Source: Scolanthus callimorphus
Lineage: Eukaryota; Cnidaria; Anthozoa; Actiniaria; Edwardsiidae
Reading direction: 5' to 3'
Assembly: GCA_033964015.1 (NCBI GenBank)
Contig: CM066913.1
Location: 7,062,953 to 7,126,952, forward strand
Length of the DNA: 64,000 nt
Position 1 is the stretch's first letter. Each line of letters starts with the position of its first letter. A model generated the notes under the pieces. The model made no database searches and had not been told where the DNA came from. It worked only from the letters and a program-made list of their open reading frames with translations. A program made the position numbers and the translations under genes. Of this stretch, positions 24,138 to 36,869 are shown piece by piece.

Positions 24138-24423
24138 ATGCAGCTTTCAAGTTATAATGCCTATAAGCACTCGTACTTCCCTAGGGTTATCCCATTGTGG
24201 AATTCTTTACCCTACAGTTCAGTTAACGCTGATACTGTAGACGGTTTTCTGGCTCTCGCCCAGCCGGCTATCGCTGCCCTTTACTAGTTTTTTTTTTGTG
24301 TGTGTTGTTTCTTTGGTTTGTTTTCGTAATCCCAGTGTTTCTATGATTATTATAAGCTTATTATTTTAACATCCTGCATAGTCTACGACTCAAAGGATTA
24401 ATAAAAATGAGATGAGATGAGAT
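24138..24423 (+). mobile_element. LINE 3' end fragment with GATGA tail
   Basis: One frame reads YNAYKHSYFPRVIPLWNSLP, then VNADTVDGFLALAQPAIAAL and a stop near 24288. This is the conserved C-terminal end of LINE reverse-transcriptase proteins. AATAAA (24400-24405) and a GAGAT/GATGA tandem tail follow, as in CR1/L2-type elements. The 5' part is missing. It abuts the stop codon of the helicase gene. Confidence 0.75.
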
Positions 24424-24884
24424 GCGATAATACTCAAGCTTAGTTTGAATGGAGGAAAAAGACACTGACGAGAAGTTTAAGAAGACTGTAGGTTTTTTAA
24501 AAATCGCTTCTCACGTTTGAACGGAAATCGTACGCCATTTTCATTGACTTTAGCAACAGGCCATTTGCACTAACTGGGTCACCTGGTCCAAGTCCCATGC
24601 ATTCTGAATAAAATCTTGAAATTTCAACTCGCTGCCATTTGCTCCAGGTTAGAGATTTGAAGCTGAAACTTTAGTTTCTGACTAATAACCATCGGTTCTT
24701 TGTATTTCTGAAATTGATTTTGACAAAACATCTCGTTAAGACGTAGTTGGGGTCACGTTTGGGACTCCGTTAGTGCAAGTGGCCTGGCCTACTGACCAAC
24801 ATTCTTTTGCGAGGCTCTTGAAATAGACTATTCTACGTAGAAAGCAAACAACAGTACTCATTTTTCCATGCATGTCTACTGTGA

Positions 24885-24985
24885 TAGATGCGCAGATGAC
24901 GTCAAAGGGTACGGCGCTACGAGACGCAGTAAAATGGTGACGTGACTGTTATTCGTAACACTCTATGACGTCATCTGTGCATCTA
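24885..24985. mobile_element. Short MITE
   Basis: TAGATGCGCAGATGACGTCA at 24885-24904 is mirrored, with one mismatch, by TGACGTCATCTGTGCATCTA at 24966-24985. No coding capacity. Confidence 0.7.
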
Positions 24986-25150
24986 TTATATACAGTACAG
25001 ACGTACAGAAGAATGGGATGTATTTGATAAATACAACAGCAAAAACGATTTTTCTTACAATGAAAAGCCCAAACAGTGAGCGCCTTTCAACTTTGTTTTT
25101 GGTAGAATGCACGGGTTATGAGATGACCTCAATATTTAAATTTCCTGTTC

Positions 25151-25250
25151 AGTGCGCATGCTATTTTAGTCTAAATCTTTTGTTTAACTTCTCTTTGTTC
25201 TTGTTAAACAAAAGAAATCAAGAAATTCGGACTAAAATCGCATGCGCACT
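25151..25250. repeat. Imperfect palindrome
   Basis: AGTGCGCATGCTATTTTAGT and CTTTTGTTTAAC on the left are mirrored by GTTAAACAAAAG and ACTAAAATCGCATGCGCACT on the right. Confidence 0.7.
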
Positions 25251-25699
25251 AAACACGAAATTTTAACTCTAACTAGGCTTATCGTGAATGTGTACTGTAA
25301 TATGGTTTCGGCCAATCAGAACGCACGATTACTAGTGTTGTTTTGTAAATAAAATAGACAATGCAATACAGTATAACTAAGCACTGTTTGGATATACGAT
25401 TCCTGTTAATTCACTAGGGTACTTGATGGTTACTTCTATACATCCAATTAAAAAGTGCACCGAAGTTTGCCTGTCGTGCCCTTTCCCCTTCTGACGGCGC
25501 TTTTTCATATGGCCCTACCTATTATAAATGTAAAATCAAAATGTCGGAATGCGATTCCCTCAGACCGGGTCTTATCGGTGCCACTGGCAGCCAAACAAGC
25601 ACAAACACTAAGGGTGGTCGACCTTCGACCTCGGAGACTATTCACTATTCACTTCGCCTTGGACGAATAATTGCTAAATATTCACGAACTGGCTGTAGG

Positions 25700-26105
25700 T
25701 TTGCTTTGATTTGAAATTTGAACCCCATTTCCGGGTGAACATCGGTCGTGTCTGCTCAACGCAACACCCTGTTAGCAAAAAATCCCGGAATTTTCGGTTA
25801 GAAGTCAAATGGAAAGCGCCAAACCCGGGGAAAAGTTTCGGAAATTTGGGACAACCTTTGGAGCTTACCCCAAAAGTGGGAATTTTCGGAGAACTCGGAA
25901 TTTCCGGGAATTTGTCCCTTTCCATTTGATTTCTGACCGAAATTCCCGGAAATTCCGGGTCAAATGGAAAGCGGTGCAGACCGTTCTCGGACTTTCGTCC
26001 AATCGTGGCTGCTCTCGTGAATTGCCGGATTGAGACCTTTCCATTTGACTCAGAGAACTACTGGGAATTCAAACCGGGATTTTTTGCCAAATGGAAAGCG
26101 CCCTT
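25700..26105. repeat. Repeated CAAATGGAAAGCG motif block
   Basis: CAAATGGAAAGCG or its inverse recurs about four times (near 25805, 25920, 25970 and 26090), with phrases such as AATTCCCGGAAATTCCGGG. This looks like a decayed or nested foldback element. Confidence 0.5.
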
Positions 26106-26119
26106 TGTCATTGGAGGGT

Positions 26120-26185
26120 ACCCTGCGAGCAGTGATTCTCGCTAGCCGCCGGCCTAAGAGAGGAGGAAATCACTGCTCGCAGGGT
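26120..26185. mobile_element. 66-bp mini-element with 18-bp inverted ends
   Basis: ACCCTGCGAGCAGTGATT at 26120-26137 is the exact inverse of 26168-26185, leaving a 30-bp centre. Confidence 0.8.
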
Positions 26186-26240
26186 AATTGGAAGGCGTCA
26201 GTCTTTAAAGCAAGATATCGAAGGTGAGTTTCAGGGATTT

Positions 26241-26450
26241 TATAGGATTATTCAGCTTCAGGAGGCTAGATTCCGCTAAGAAATATCACGAAAAAGCGAT
26301 ATCGCACGAGTCGCGCAGCGACGAGGGCGATGTCGCCTTTTCGAGTGCTATATATTTTCGGCGAAATCTATCGACTGAAGACTTTGAATATACTTGAATC
26401 CTATTATATCTCGTCCTCAATTTACACAAAAAAGAGATATCATATTCTAT
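26241..26450. mobile_element. MITE family A, copy 2
   Basis: Nearly the same sequence as 13805-14013, including TATAGGATTATTC, the GCGATATCGC core and AAAAAAGAGATATCAT at the right end. The stretch from here to 28000 holds no other feature I recognise apart from an AATAA repeat near 27560. Confidence 0.8.
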
Positions 26451-28052
26451 TAGTACTAATTTCACCACTGGAAGAATAAGTCTCCTGTGGATTCTCTAGT
26501 CGTGCTCTGTTCATTTATCCATAAATATAACTTTACTGGTATTCTGCATTTCCTCAAGGCGATGACGTTGTGATTTGCCACATTTCCGGGATGCTAAAAG
26601 GGATATTAAGATGATTAACAGTAGTCAATTTTAAAAGTAGAATGCTAGGCCATTTGTAGGCAGATTTTCTTTTGTTCTTCAAGCTTTCTTTGCCTAGGTT
26701 TATAGCTTTTGGAAGTTTTAGTTTAGTGACATGTTTGCGTCTGTGTCGCGCATGCCAAGATCACGCAGTACGTTGACCTAATTCTGTTCATCATTTTGGC
26801 GTCGCTCGTGAAGTTTATCGGGAGTTTATCCTTCGATAAAAGATTTAGTTTAGTTGTAGCCCCTCTACTGTGGCCCCGTTTCCGTAAACCACAGGGCCCT
26901 CAGGGTGGAAATACCGTGCAAAATGCGTCATAAACTTCCAAATTGTCTATCGTAGCCGAACTTTCCTCATCTCGGCACTGTGGTTGTAGTTGGAACATCG
27001 GATAATAATAAATTCAAGCTCGAAAAGGGCTCTAAACCCCAAGAAAGAAGACAAGACAATCACCAGCTAAACAAGGATTACTTTTCTCAAAAAGTGACCA
27101 TTTTACACGATATTTTCACGCTTTTGTGAGCCCTGTGATTAATCCTTTCGAATAACGATTATTCATCACGAACCCACCGGAAAGCGTGCAGTAAAATATG
27201 GCGGCCGGGGAAATATCCTGATCTGTATTCTGCTCAGAAACATAACGTCTGCAACGAAGATTGTCAAATCGATACGGTTGATCTTTTCCGAACCGAATTT
27301 ATAACCTGCGGTCCGCGTGCGCACTGGCAATGATAAGCAAACCGAAATGTTTCGAGCAGGACTTCTTTGTCATTTTCCAACTGGGGCACTACTGCTTTCT
27401 CGAGATTGAGTCAAAATCCGCTGGTAATTCAGCACCAAACATCGTAAAACATGTTGCATTTTCGGCGGTCTTGTGACTTATTTTAAACCAGAAATTAGCA
27501 TACTTTGCAGTTTAGGAATGTTTATTGATCAAACCTGAAGTAATATTAAAGTGTGGAGAAAATAAAATAAAATAAAATAAATGTAGATGTTCAGCAGGCA
27601 AGCCCGTGGCAAGCACTAAGTTCAACAGAGTGGAGATAAGGAATTAACCGGGCTAACGCTCAGAAGCACACATGGGACATTTCATTAGCACATTAGCTTT
27701 CACACAAGGTTAAAATAAAATCTAGTATTTTGTGGTATTTAACACATTTTTTTTCCCTGTTTTAGCCGTTACTGCTCATCGATATAGCTATAGTGATCCG
27801 ATTGCAAGGGAGAAAGTGTCATGTGTCATTCACCTTGTCAGTATAAAATATGTTGCGATGTGTCATGGCGGATGCATGAGCTGAAGCTCAGCACATTTCC
27901 GACGACTATGCGGAAAATGATAAGAACAAATTGTTAACTAAACTTCAACGTTTATTCGATGTAAATGATGTTTTAAACTACAGCTTTTAACATACTCGGA
28001 GGAAGAATTTGAAACATATTCTGAAAGAGCGAAGAAAGCATTTAGAAAGATT

Positions 28053-29186
28053 ATGCTCGTCAAGCCCCACGATAATGCTCGAGATAAGCGTATGCCACAC
28101 AGAGACCAGCTAGAGCTGCTACAAGTGATTGATCCAGCCTTATGCAAAGCACTTCGTGATGGTACTGTGGAGGAATTCTATAAAGTATTATATCCTTCTA
28201 ATCCTGCTGATCTTAGTGGTACAATCTTCCGCTTAGAAGGCGATCAAAATGACTATACAATCTTTGGGGATCTCACTAAACGGGCCAACCTGCTAGCTAC
28301 AGCGGTAATGGAATGTCTTATGAAAAAGCCGAAAGTACGTTGTCGTTGCTATCTATTGGATGGTCATGGAAGGATGCTCCTTTCCCTCATCCACGCCTTG
28401 ATCGAAAAGGGAATTGATCCAGATAACCATGTGGAGTTTATTATATACGAAATAGATGATGTCGTCCACGAATATCACCAGTACGTTTTCCCAAAAAGCG
28501 TTATTAAAGTAAGGGAAACTATCCTGAAGGATTTTGGGCAGTATGTCCGAGATAATAGCGTTGTTTACCTAAACTTTTGTAGTGTGGCATCTTCACAGGA
28601 CGAAGACAGTTGGAAGCACTCGTATCCTAGATGTATCAAAGAAAATGTGTTAAAGTTCATTTGGGAAGTGACGGAACAACAAAGAATGTGCTCGGTTATG
28701 GTGTCACTGGTAATAAAAGACATTGGCAAAGCAGACGAATGTAAAAACGTTGTTCAATTCTAAAGATGGCGATATAGTAGTACGACCTAAAAATGCGATT
28801 AACTGGGATGACGAGACAACAAAGAGGAGACCAACAAGCTTTGGCAAGATGCAGTACCCATCGTTTCCGTCATGGTCCATCCCAGGACCAAAGAACAAAT
28901 TAATAAGTTGGACGATTTTTTTCAAGATAACGGAATTCAGATTGATGACCTTCGATTTCAACCTTTACAGGAAATGGTGAAGATAATAAGGGGGACCTAT
29001 TTTGAATGCCGTGGCCTTGTTACAAGATCATTTACACGATCAAAGACATTCTGCTACGTGGTTCTCTATGAAGGAGAAGATCAGCTAGAGAAATGTAAGA
29101 AAGTCAATTCATGCGAGAAACTGGATGAAAATGAGGAAGTTAGGAGAATGCGTGAAGAAATAAAGCGGAAAATCGTGAAGAAGTAA
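28053..29186 (+). CDS. Intronless protein with methyltransferase-like pattern, unrecognised family
   Basis: The frame from ATG 28053 reads MLVKPHDNARDKRMPHRDQL and runs to QF and a stop at 28763. After a one-base shift it continues NSKDGDIVVRPKNAINWDDE, and after another near 28818-28825 EETNKLWQDAVPIVSVMVHP, ending MREEIKRKIVKK at 29186. The total is about 378 residues. YLLDGHGRMLLSLIHALIEKG followed by VEFIIYEIDD and later NSVVYLNFCSVAS looks like a Rossmann-type nucleotide or SAM-binding fold (glycine loop, acidic residue after strand 2, strand 4). That is inference only. The open frame begins about 75 bases upstream of the ATG, so a 5' exon is possible. The C-terminus is lysine/glutamate-rich and probably coiled. 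Confidence 0.6.
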
Positions 29187-29358
29187 AGTGGAAAATCGGT
29201 TTTGTCGGTAGTGACATATTATAGCATCAGTGCAGATAGAGCGTAATCAGGGTCGCAGCCAGGATTGGAGAAAGAGGGGTGACACCTGTACAAATGTATG
29301 GTGGCCCTTTCCAGCTTTCCGAATTGTTTTCTTAATGTTTACTGTATTTTTCTTCTAA

Positions 29359-29376
29359 AGGGGGGGGGGGGGGGGG
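29359..29376. repeat. Poly-G tract
   Basis: A run of about 18 G's of uncertain true length, in a stretch (29240-29300) resembling dispersed GTCGCAGCCAGG-type repeats. Confidence 0.8.
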
Positions 29377-29490
29377 ATCCGCGTGTAGTTTCTGCAATGT
29401 ATGTTAAATTTAGTGACATGCCCAGAAATCTAGACTCGTGAATTCTTACATTGTAAATAGACCGCACACCAAAGGAATGTCCTGCGAGTA

Positions 29491-29670
29491 TAGAGCAGAT
29501 TTCGTATGACTGAAAAGTACCGTGACAAAGTTGTTCCGCGCCGCGACCGTGACCGTACCGCGACTACGCGATTTCATTGGCGATTTCATTCCATTTACAG
29601 CAGGCCAGGTTCCTTACCGCCACCGCGACAGTACCGCGCCACTTTTCACAGTCATACGAAATCTGCTCTA
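29491..29670. mobile_element. MITE with 22-bp inverted ends and TA flanks
   Basis: GAGCAGATTTCGTATGACTG near the left end is perfectly mirrored by CAGTCATACGAAATCTGCTC at the right. TA on both sides suggests the TA target duplication used by Tc1/mariner-type transposases. It is 180 bp and non-coding. Confidence 0.85.
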
Positions 29671-31039
29671 GTGGTGATGATCTACTCACGCACGGTCTAA
29701 TTTCGCGGCAAATTCCCGAGTGAAAATACTAGTTTCGTTCCTGTAATGGTTGTTTGCATGCGAGTTGTTTTCTTTATAACAACAAAGAAAAACATACTAG
29801 CAGCATAAAAACATAGCCTCGATTTGCGTGAATCATTCTAGCTTTTTGAAAATTCCCTTTTATTCCATCAGCTTTCTTTGATTTCTTAGCGATAATAGAA
29901 ATTCTTGGATCCGCGCCTGATTCTTGGATCCGCGCCCCTTAATACTAACAAGCAAATCAATGCATATCGCTTATTATGTTTATCAATAGCCTATGTACAT
30001 TCGCTACAGGCTATTTATCAATACAAGAGACGAAAATGCGCTTGTGACTTTTTATAAAGGATTTATGGAGAAATTTGCTAGAAAAAAAGAGAGGGGGGGA
30101 GTGAAAAGCCACCCCCTCACGACCCCTCGATCCAGTCTGCATGTTCAATCAATCAATCAACTTTATTTACTCATAAGGCTACTTTATTTACTCATAAGGC
30201 TGTTGTCAGTTGAGTTATACACAGAGTATAGGTTTGGAGTGATTTTATATTTAGTAGAAAAAAAAAGTGCGAGCAGGGAGACCAAGTGAACTATCCAGTT
30301 ATCTAGTGGCCTCCCTAGCTATTAAAAGTTTTTTTTTTTTTTGAGCAGATGAAAAAGAACGCTGAACCCTCCCCCCAAAAGAAAGAAAGAAATATATATA
30401 TATAAGAGCTTATCCAGGTTATTTGTACAGCAGATAAATAATTTTATGGTTCTCTATTTAGTCATTGAGCAAACAGTAGATGATGCTTAGCAAGTTTTGG
30501 AAAAGCAAAGATGCTAGAATCCTTAATCCGAGATGGGTGTCTGATGGTCAACTGAAACACAAGAGAAGTCGGTCTTCTCCTGAAATGTTATAGTTACCAG
30601 AAGTTGAAAAATAAACTCAAAGCGTCAGCGAAAAGTAGTTCTATGAGGGAAGAAATTGAATGTTTGCGGGTGTAAATGTCACGCGTCGAAAGATGCGGAA
30701 ATTTTATCGACAAGTAAACTAAAATTTGAACCCATTACACTGGAAAGAACTAGCTCGTTAGACTCTTTTTTTGTGATGGAATATAGATTTTTAATTATTG
30801 CTATATTGTAACGTTAGATATGTAATTGTAATGCTGTCTTTTTGAGCAATAAAGTCAAGAAGACAGGACAGGACCCGAAAACTAGGGATCACTCGTTGGC
30901 AACCCAGCGGTCAGAAAAGGTTTGACATCGGCTAGGCGATTTTTTCATAGATTTGTTTATCATCTACATGCAGGGGCGGATTTAGACTATTGCAACTGCT
31001 ACAGTCAAATTTCAGGGAGTATTTATATTTGTTTTGTCA

Positions 31040-31770
31040 TTTACTGACATAAACTGCGCTACAGTCAAATTTTTCCCTGGATATAAGGCCACTGCACAGG
31101 GAATTTCTGCAGAAAACATCCAAGTGCAAAAAGCTGAATTTCCCAAGGCACACCGCGCAATCTTCTACCATGGGTAATTTCACTGAACTTTTTCCATGAA
31201 TGGGTTTCTGCAGAAATTCCCTGTGGTACACGTAACGAGTTCATTTTGTGCCTTTCGTGAATAAATGCTCTTTCAAAAGAAGTGTACAGGTTTACTCGCC
31301 TATCAAGTCGATGGTGGCCTGCGCTGGGACCCCCGCCGAATTTTTGGCACAATGGTAAGAAAACTGATAAAAATGGGCTTCTTTTTACAAGAATATTGCA
31401 CTTGTCTTGATCTGCAAGTCATGGTGCTTACCATTGGTCACGAAAAACCGGTAATTTCGGTTGGGATTCCAATGGTACAGTCGATGTTTCGGTCATTCCG
31501 GTTGGTACGAGAGGTTCAGCTTCGGAGGTTGTCTCGCCATTCCAGTTGGAACGAATTGATCGGAATGGTTTGTACCATTGGCACCTCCAACCGGTTTTAT
31601 GACCAAATAAGGTAGCCGATCCGAACCGAAATGCGAATAAGCGAATGGTAAGCGCCATTCCACTCGGTATTTGATCCCAACCGAAATATTTTGTACCATT
31701 GGACGCGGATCAAACCAACCGGTTTCCTCACGCTTGGTGGGTTGCCTGTGCAAATGGTCCAAAATGGCGG
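31040..31770. repeat. Unclassified repeat-like region
   Basis: Locally repeated and inverted phrases occur, such as CAGGGAATTTCTGCAGAAA with TTTCTGCAGAAATTCCCTG (31098-31222) and ACCATTGG with CCAATGGT (31430-31700). No gene is supported in 29190-36870. Confidence 0.5.
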
Positions 31771-33011
31771 CGATGGCGGCTTTCATCCTCGTGGTTTCAA
31801 AGCCGCGACCGTTCTAAACACCGACGCTCGCAAACTATATGGATTTACTAGAGGGAAGCTAGTAATGGAAATAAGAAGCTAATGCACTGTCATGAAAGTG
31901 AGATAAGTATTGACTTGTAATTACTTTTCTGTTTTTATCATAGAGCTCGTATTCTTTCTCTGACTTGCAAATCATTTCAACCACGCGTCTCTTTACAATA
32001 CTTTTTACTTTCAGTCATTGCCATGGTAAAAAAAATTGATAAATCAGTTAGCAAAACACATTGCGTTGAGAGGGCAGAACCAATAGTTTAATTCCTGACT
32101 CCATAGTAGTGCTAAGCACTAAAACACAAACGCACAAACTATTGTGTAGCAGGCTCATCACAGGTTCCCCAAGCTCCGTGGGAGTTTAACGCAGTGTCTA
32201 GATACCCGGCAGCCGGGTACGGAGGTTTTCACCTACGTACCCGGCACTCCAAACATTATTGTCAAAATATGCGAAGACCACTAGAATTACAAAGAAACGA
32301 TACTTTATCTTTATAGAGAACTGATAAGCGATCCCTCTTTGCTATAATAGTATGATCAGTCACGTGACAAATCACGGGGGACAAAAGCGCGAAGCAATTC
32401 AGATCGTTTGACACGGGAAAAAAACAAAGAATACGGCGTTAGCACTTGCTTAACAAGAAAAAATATTGACCACACGGCAATTAAGAGATTAACCAATATA
32501 TGTGGAATAAGTAAATTGTCTTGATCTTGTTATTTATCGAGAAATATGTGAAACGCGTTCTGTGTACACGTTTCCCGGCATCAAATCGAAATTGGCGCGA
32601 CAGAGACGAATAATTGCGTTGTATTCTGGCGCTTTTTCGGGCAAACCTATTGACACTAGAACGCAATTTATTTCAGAATTCGAATGTTGATAGAACTAGA
32701 ATGACTTCAGAACACGGCACAAATTTATAGAAAGCACATGCTTCAAATAAAACACATTTATAAACTTTGAACGAATATTTTATTAATTAATCGGTCTGAT
32801 ATAAACTTGTGCCACTCAAGCATTATTCTTTGGGCTTTAACAGAACATCTGCAAGTAATTTTGAGAAATGCGATTAAGAACTTCTCCCGAAAACTTAAAT
32901 AAAAACATTGGTTTTCAGCGCTTGGAATAAGCTTGTTGATACGCGTGATTGATCACATACGCTCTTTGTTATTGGCTTAATTAATTCTAAATGCGAATTC
33001 CCCGTTATGTA

Positions 33012-33235
33012 AGGGGTGGACATTAGAAATTGGGGAGGGGGGGTGGCAATTTTTTTGCGCATGAATTTTTTTTTCGGGGATCAGGTTGTGCAAGAATTTT
33101 TTTCGGAATTTATATCATGTTTTTTACTAGCTTGGATCTCTGCAAGATTTTTTTTTTTTGGAAGGATTGGCCTTGCTCGAATTTTTTTTTGGGAATTGCC
33201 ACCCCCCCTCCCCCAATTTCTAATGGTCCACCCCT
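33012..33235. mobile_element. MITE with inverted ends
   Basis: AGGGGTGGACATTAGAAATTGGGG on the left is mirrored by CCCCAATTTCTAATGGTCCACCCCT on the right with one extra base. The interior has T-rich runs and no coding sequence. Confidence 0.8.
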
Positions 33236-33239
33236 AAGT

Positions 33240-36200
33240 AGAAATCCGTTAAAACTCAAAAAGTTTCTGTTTGGAAATAAGCTATTATTTATTGTGGAAT
33301 TTTTTATTTTGTTGTGATATTTCCGGCGTCAAATATTTGCCAAGAAACATGTAAAGATAACTCCATCATTTAATATTTGTACCAGTGCACTCAAGTCAAC
33401 GACTTGTCTGGAAGGCAAAATAAAATCGATTAATCGCACTTATGTGTTTTTAATGTTTGACTGAAATAAGTTTTTGGGGGTATTTTGGCAACAATAAGAT
33501 TTTCACCTTTTTCCAGCTCTAATCATGACGTTATGTTTATTCCGGCATGCTTCAAACGTTAAACCAGAGGGGGAACTCACCTATTCATTAGGGGGGGCTG
33601 CAATTTTTTTTCTAGGAAATTTTTCCCAGAGCAATGGTTGTGTACTTCACACTTGCTGGTACAGTTTAGGTGTCAAAACAAAGCCACGCCCTTTTTGGTA
33701 TCTTTTAGGGGTAAAATCGAACGTTCCCGACAAGCACCCCCACCCCTAAAATAGAAGAGTCACCCCCCATTAAACCCCTTACAAAACTACAGTTATACAT
33801 ATAGTCAGCTTCATTTTTTCCGCTGGGATTAACATATGGTGGTCCAATTTCTCTGAATTTTTCTTCTTCTTCCTTGAAGCCCTCCTCCTTCATTAAAACG
33901 ATTCTTGTGAGTTTGCAGCTTGTCCAAATAAAATAGGTAAATAGTAATGATCATGCGCTACAGGATACCAGTAAGTGGTCCCTGAGCCGGCATTTAAGCT
34001 AGGCTTGGGGCGACCACCACCCAGTGGGTAATTTCAGTTTGGGTCACTTTTATAAAAAAAAAGAAAACAAATTAGTTATACATATTAGATACGTCTACCA
34101 GTGAAATAGCACAACGCTAGTTAGGAGTTGTCGAAAGTGGAACACATCTGATGGCATGTACATAGTGCAGCAAAGATGGAACTTTGTAGCTCGGGTGGTT
34201 GAGGTGTCTCGAGTGTCTCCTCATGAGTTATACCAAGCAAAATCGTTATATGTTAGCACAGTGGCAGAAAAATTTGTAACGTTCTTTTTTCAGATTTTAT
34301 ACTATAAAATACCAACTAACTGATCCTAGACTTTATTTGTTACGCATCAACTAAATAGCCAGTTTTATGACAGCTATGCCGGTACTTATCAACAGCTAGG
34401 AGCTTGTCGAATATGAAAACCAAAGGTGTCAACTTTCGATCTTTCAAATCTTCGGCTTCGATGGATAAACACCCCCTGAATCTGAATAATTCTCCACTAT
34501 ACTCAGCGGAATTCATTAATTGATAAATACTCATGCTTGAGAGTTAGAATTGTTATTTCTAGTGCGTTATCCCATATTATGTGATCCCAAGGTACTGGCA
34601 AACTGACTATTTCATTGAGTTTGGAAATGTGTCATACATATTTGTTGTAAAACTCCCTTCATTGCCACCTTAAAGCAATGAATGAGCCAAAATAATAATC
34701 TTGAAGCATCATAATCTTACTGAGTTCCTGAAATAAAAAGATGCATTGCAAATGATCAATATGCTTACATAAATCACTAATGATTATTGTTATGAATATG
34801 ATTCACAGTGCTTCCAATACAACCGGGGCCCAGCAACCTTACATATGTTTATTAGGCAAGCCCCCCCAGGGCTGTGAAGAAAAATAATAAAGTGAAAATC
34901 TATAATTTGTGGTGGTCCTGGTTGAGTTAGCAGCACTGTAAGTGATTCAATATGAATATATAAATATAAGGTCTTGTTACCATGGTTACGTATTAGTAAC
35001 GTTCGAGAATTCCTAGAATGACTGAATGCTATCAGTATTTAATGACTACGCTAGGTATAAAGGCATAAAACCTTTCCATAATTATTGAAAGGCATGTTGT
35101 TATGGAAACCTGGTTTCCATGGACACACCAATGTTGTTTTGCTAACAGGATAACAAAGTGTGGGAATTCTGAACAATTTGAAATTTCGTTAACGTAGGTA
35201 AAATCCACTGAAGTTATGAAATAATAAAAGTTTCCCTTTTGACCATTTTCGGTTCCTTGTTTTCCTTATATCACTGTTACTGCTTTGACCATGAAAACAG
35301 TAAAAATTCATGACTTCAAAAAATCATATCTCATCAGCCATTCAACCGATTTTACTCAAATAAAAAGAGTTGTTATCTGTTAAGCATTAGTTATATATCT
35401 AAGTCAATAAGAAAACCGTAGATTCGGAATCAAGGATCGAGCTGATCATACTATATAAAGTATTATTTTGAACAATTACAAGATCTGTAGTCTCTGAAGC
35501 GATTAAGTAAAAAGCTAAAGTAGTTTCAATACCGTAATGCCAATGGTTGTATTGACTTCACTTACATGAACTGTGCTTCGCTAGCGACTGTATGAGTCAT
35601 CACATATCCCTTCTGTAAGAGAAATAACAGTACAATAATAAACTTTCATTTAGCCATCCCGTACATCCGATAAATTTGAGTTTTGAGTCCGTTTTTAGCG
35701 ATTTCTATTTCCAAAATATACTTAAACTAGAACCATTAATGATTATAGTGTTTCACATCAGATCGGTCGGATGTTTGCAAGAGGCTTAAAATATGATTTC
35801 AAAATGAATGTATTTTTTGGAATAATTACCACGTGCCACCTTAAGTTACTTAACTATATCCTGAAATCTAGGCCCATTTGAAATCACTGGAAAATCTGGA
35901 ATTATTTATAAGTATGTCGACCAATTGAAAAGTTAGGCACAAAACTTTTCAAAAGCTAGGCATTATTAAATGTCCATAATCGGGCACACAATTTTGACTC
36001 CTGTTTTCGAAGCAAAAGCACTGACGCCATTCTTGTAAAACCAGCCACACCAGTCAAGTACGTCCACGATCCTGGACGAGGTTGTGACATTTGTGTGCAG
36101 AGGCCACTTCAAGAAGTGGCCTCTGCTAGCAGGGAAGGTTTTTTTAGGCTGGAGGTTTAAGAAAAAATAATTTGTCAAGATGTGTCAGTCCTACAAGTGT

Positions 36201-36869
36201 TGGCAGGACTGGATGCTTGATGGAAATCCAAAGAATTGCTTGCAGCGGTTTTGTTCTTAACCACTGCTAGGAGGGTAGGTGCACAATTTATTTATGCCTG
36301 GTGCTTATTACTGGGACTCAGGGTTCTCATGATGAGCTGACAACTGCTGCAGACTGAATTAGCCTTCATCAGGAGATGTGTCTGGAAATCCCCACCCTGG
36401 GAAAGTATGGGGTGGGGGATTAGCCTCAAAGCAAAAACAATTTTTCTGAAAATGTCCTCCCTTTGGATGTGTGATGTCATGTGCATATAAAAGGGGTTTG
36501 TTCATTAGTTTAAGTTAGAGATACATTGAGTCAGAGAGACAAAAGACAATAACAAGCAGAGTGTATTTTTTGTTTCTAAACTCCTCTAGCTCTTTCTAAG
36601 CTCTTTCTTGCCTTAAAATGACTAATCGACCCCACTGGGCAGAACAATATGCCAAAGCCCCATTAATCCCCATCAAAGACAGACATAGAGACATGCTTTA
36701 TTTGGTGTCATACAAGGTGTACAACATAGACATTCAAAGCCCCATGCATGATAATCATGATTGGTTGGTATGACTGTCATATTTTTTAGGGTTAAAATAG
36801 GTGGTTCCGGGTATTCGGAATGAAAATGATACAATGCTGAAGAAAATTCTGTATTTTATTACAGGTTCT
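33240..36869. other. No gene seen
   Basis: AT-rich sequence without splice-bounded open frames that I can support. A diverged copy of the 15910-15995 repeat lies at 36050-36140. Confidence 0.5.

Noticed and set aside
24400..24405. AATAAA as the polyadenylation signal of the helicase gene
   Set aside because: It lies in the LINE 3' fragment and is followed by that element's GATGA tail; it could still be used, but it cannot be claimed for the gene.
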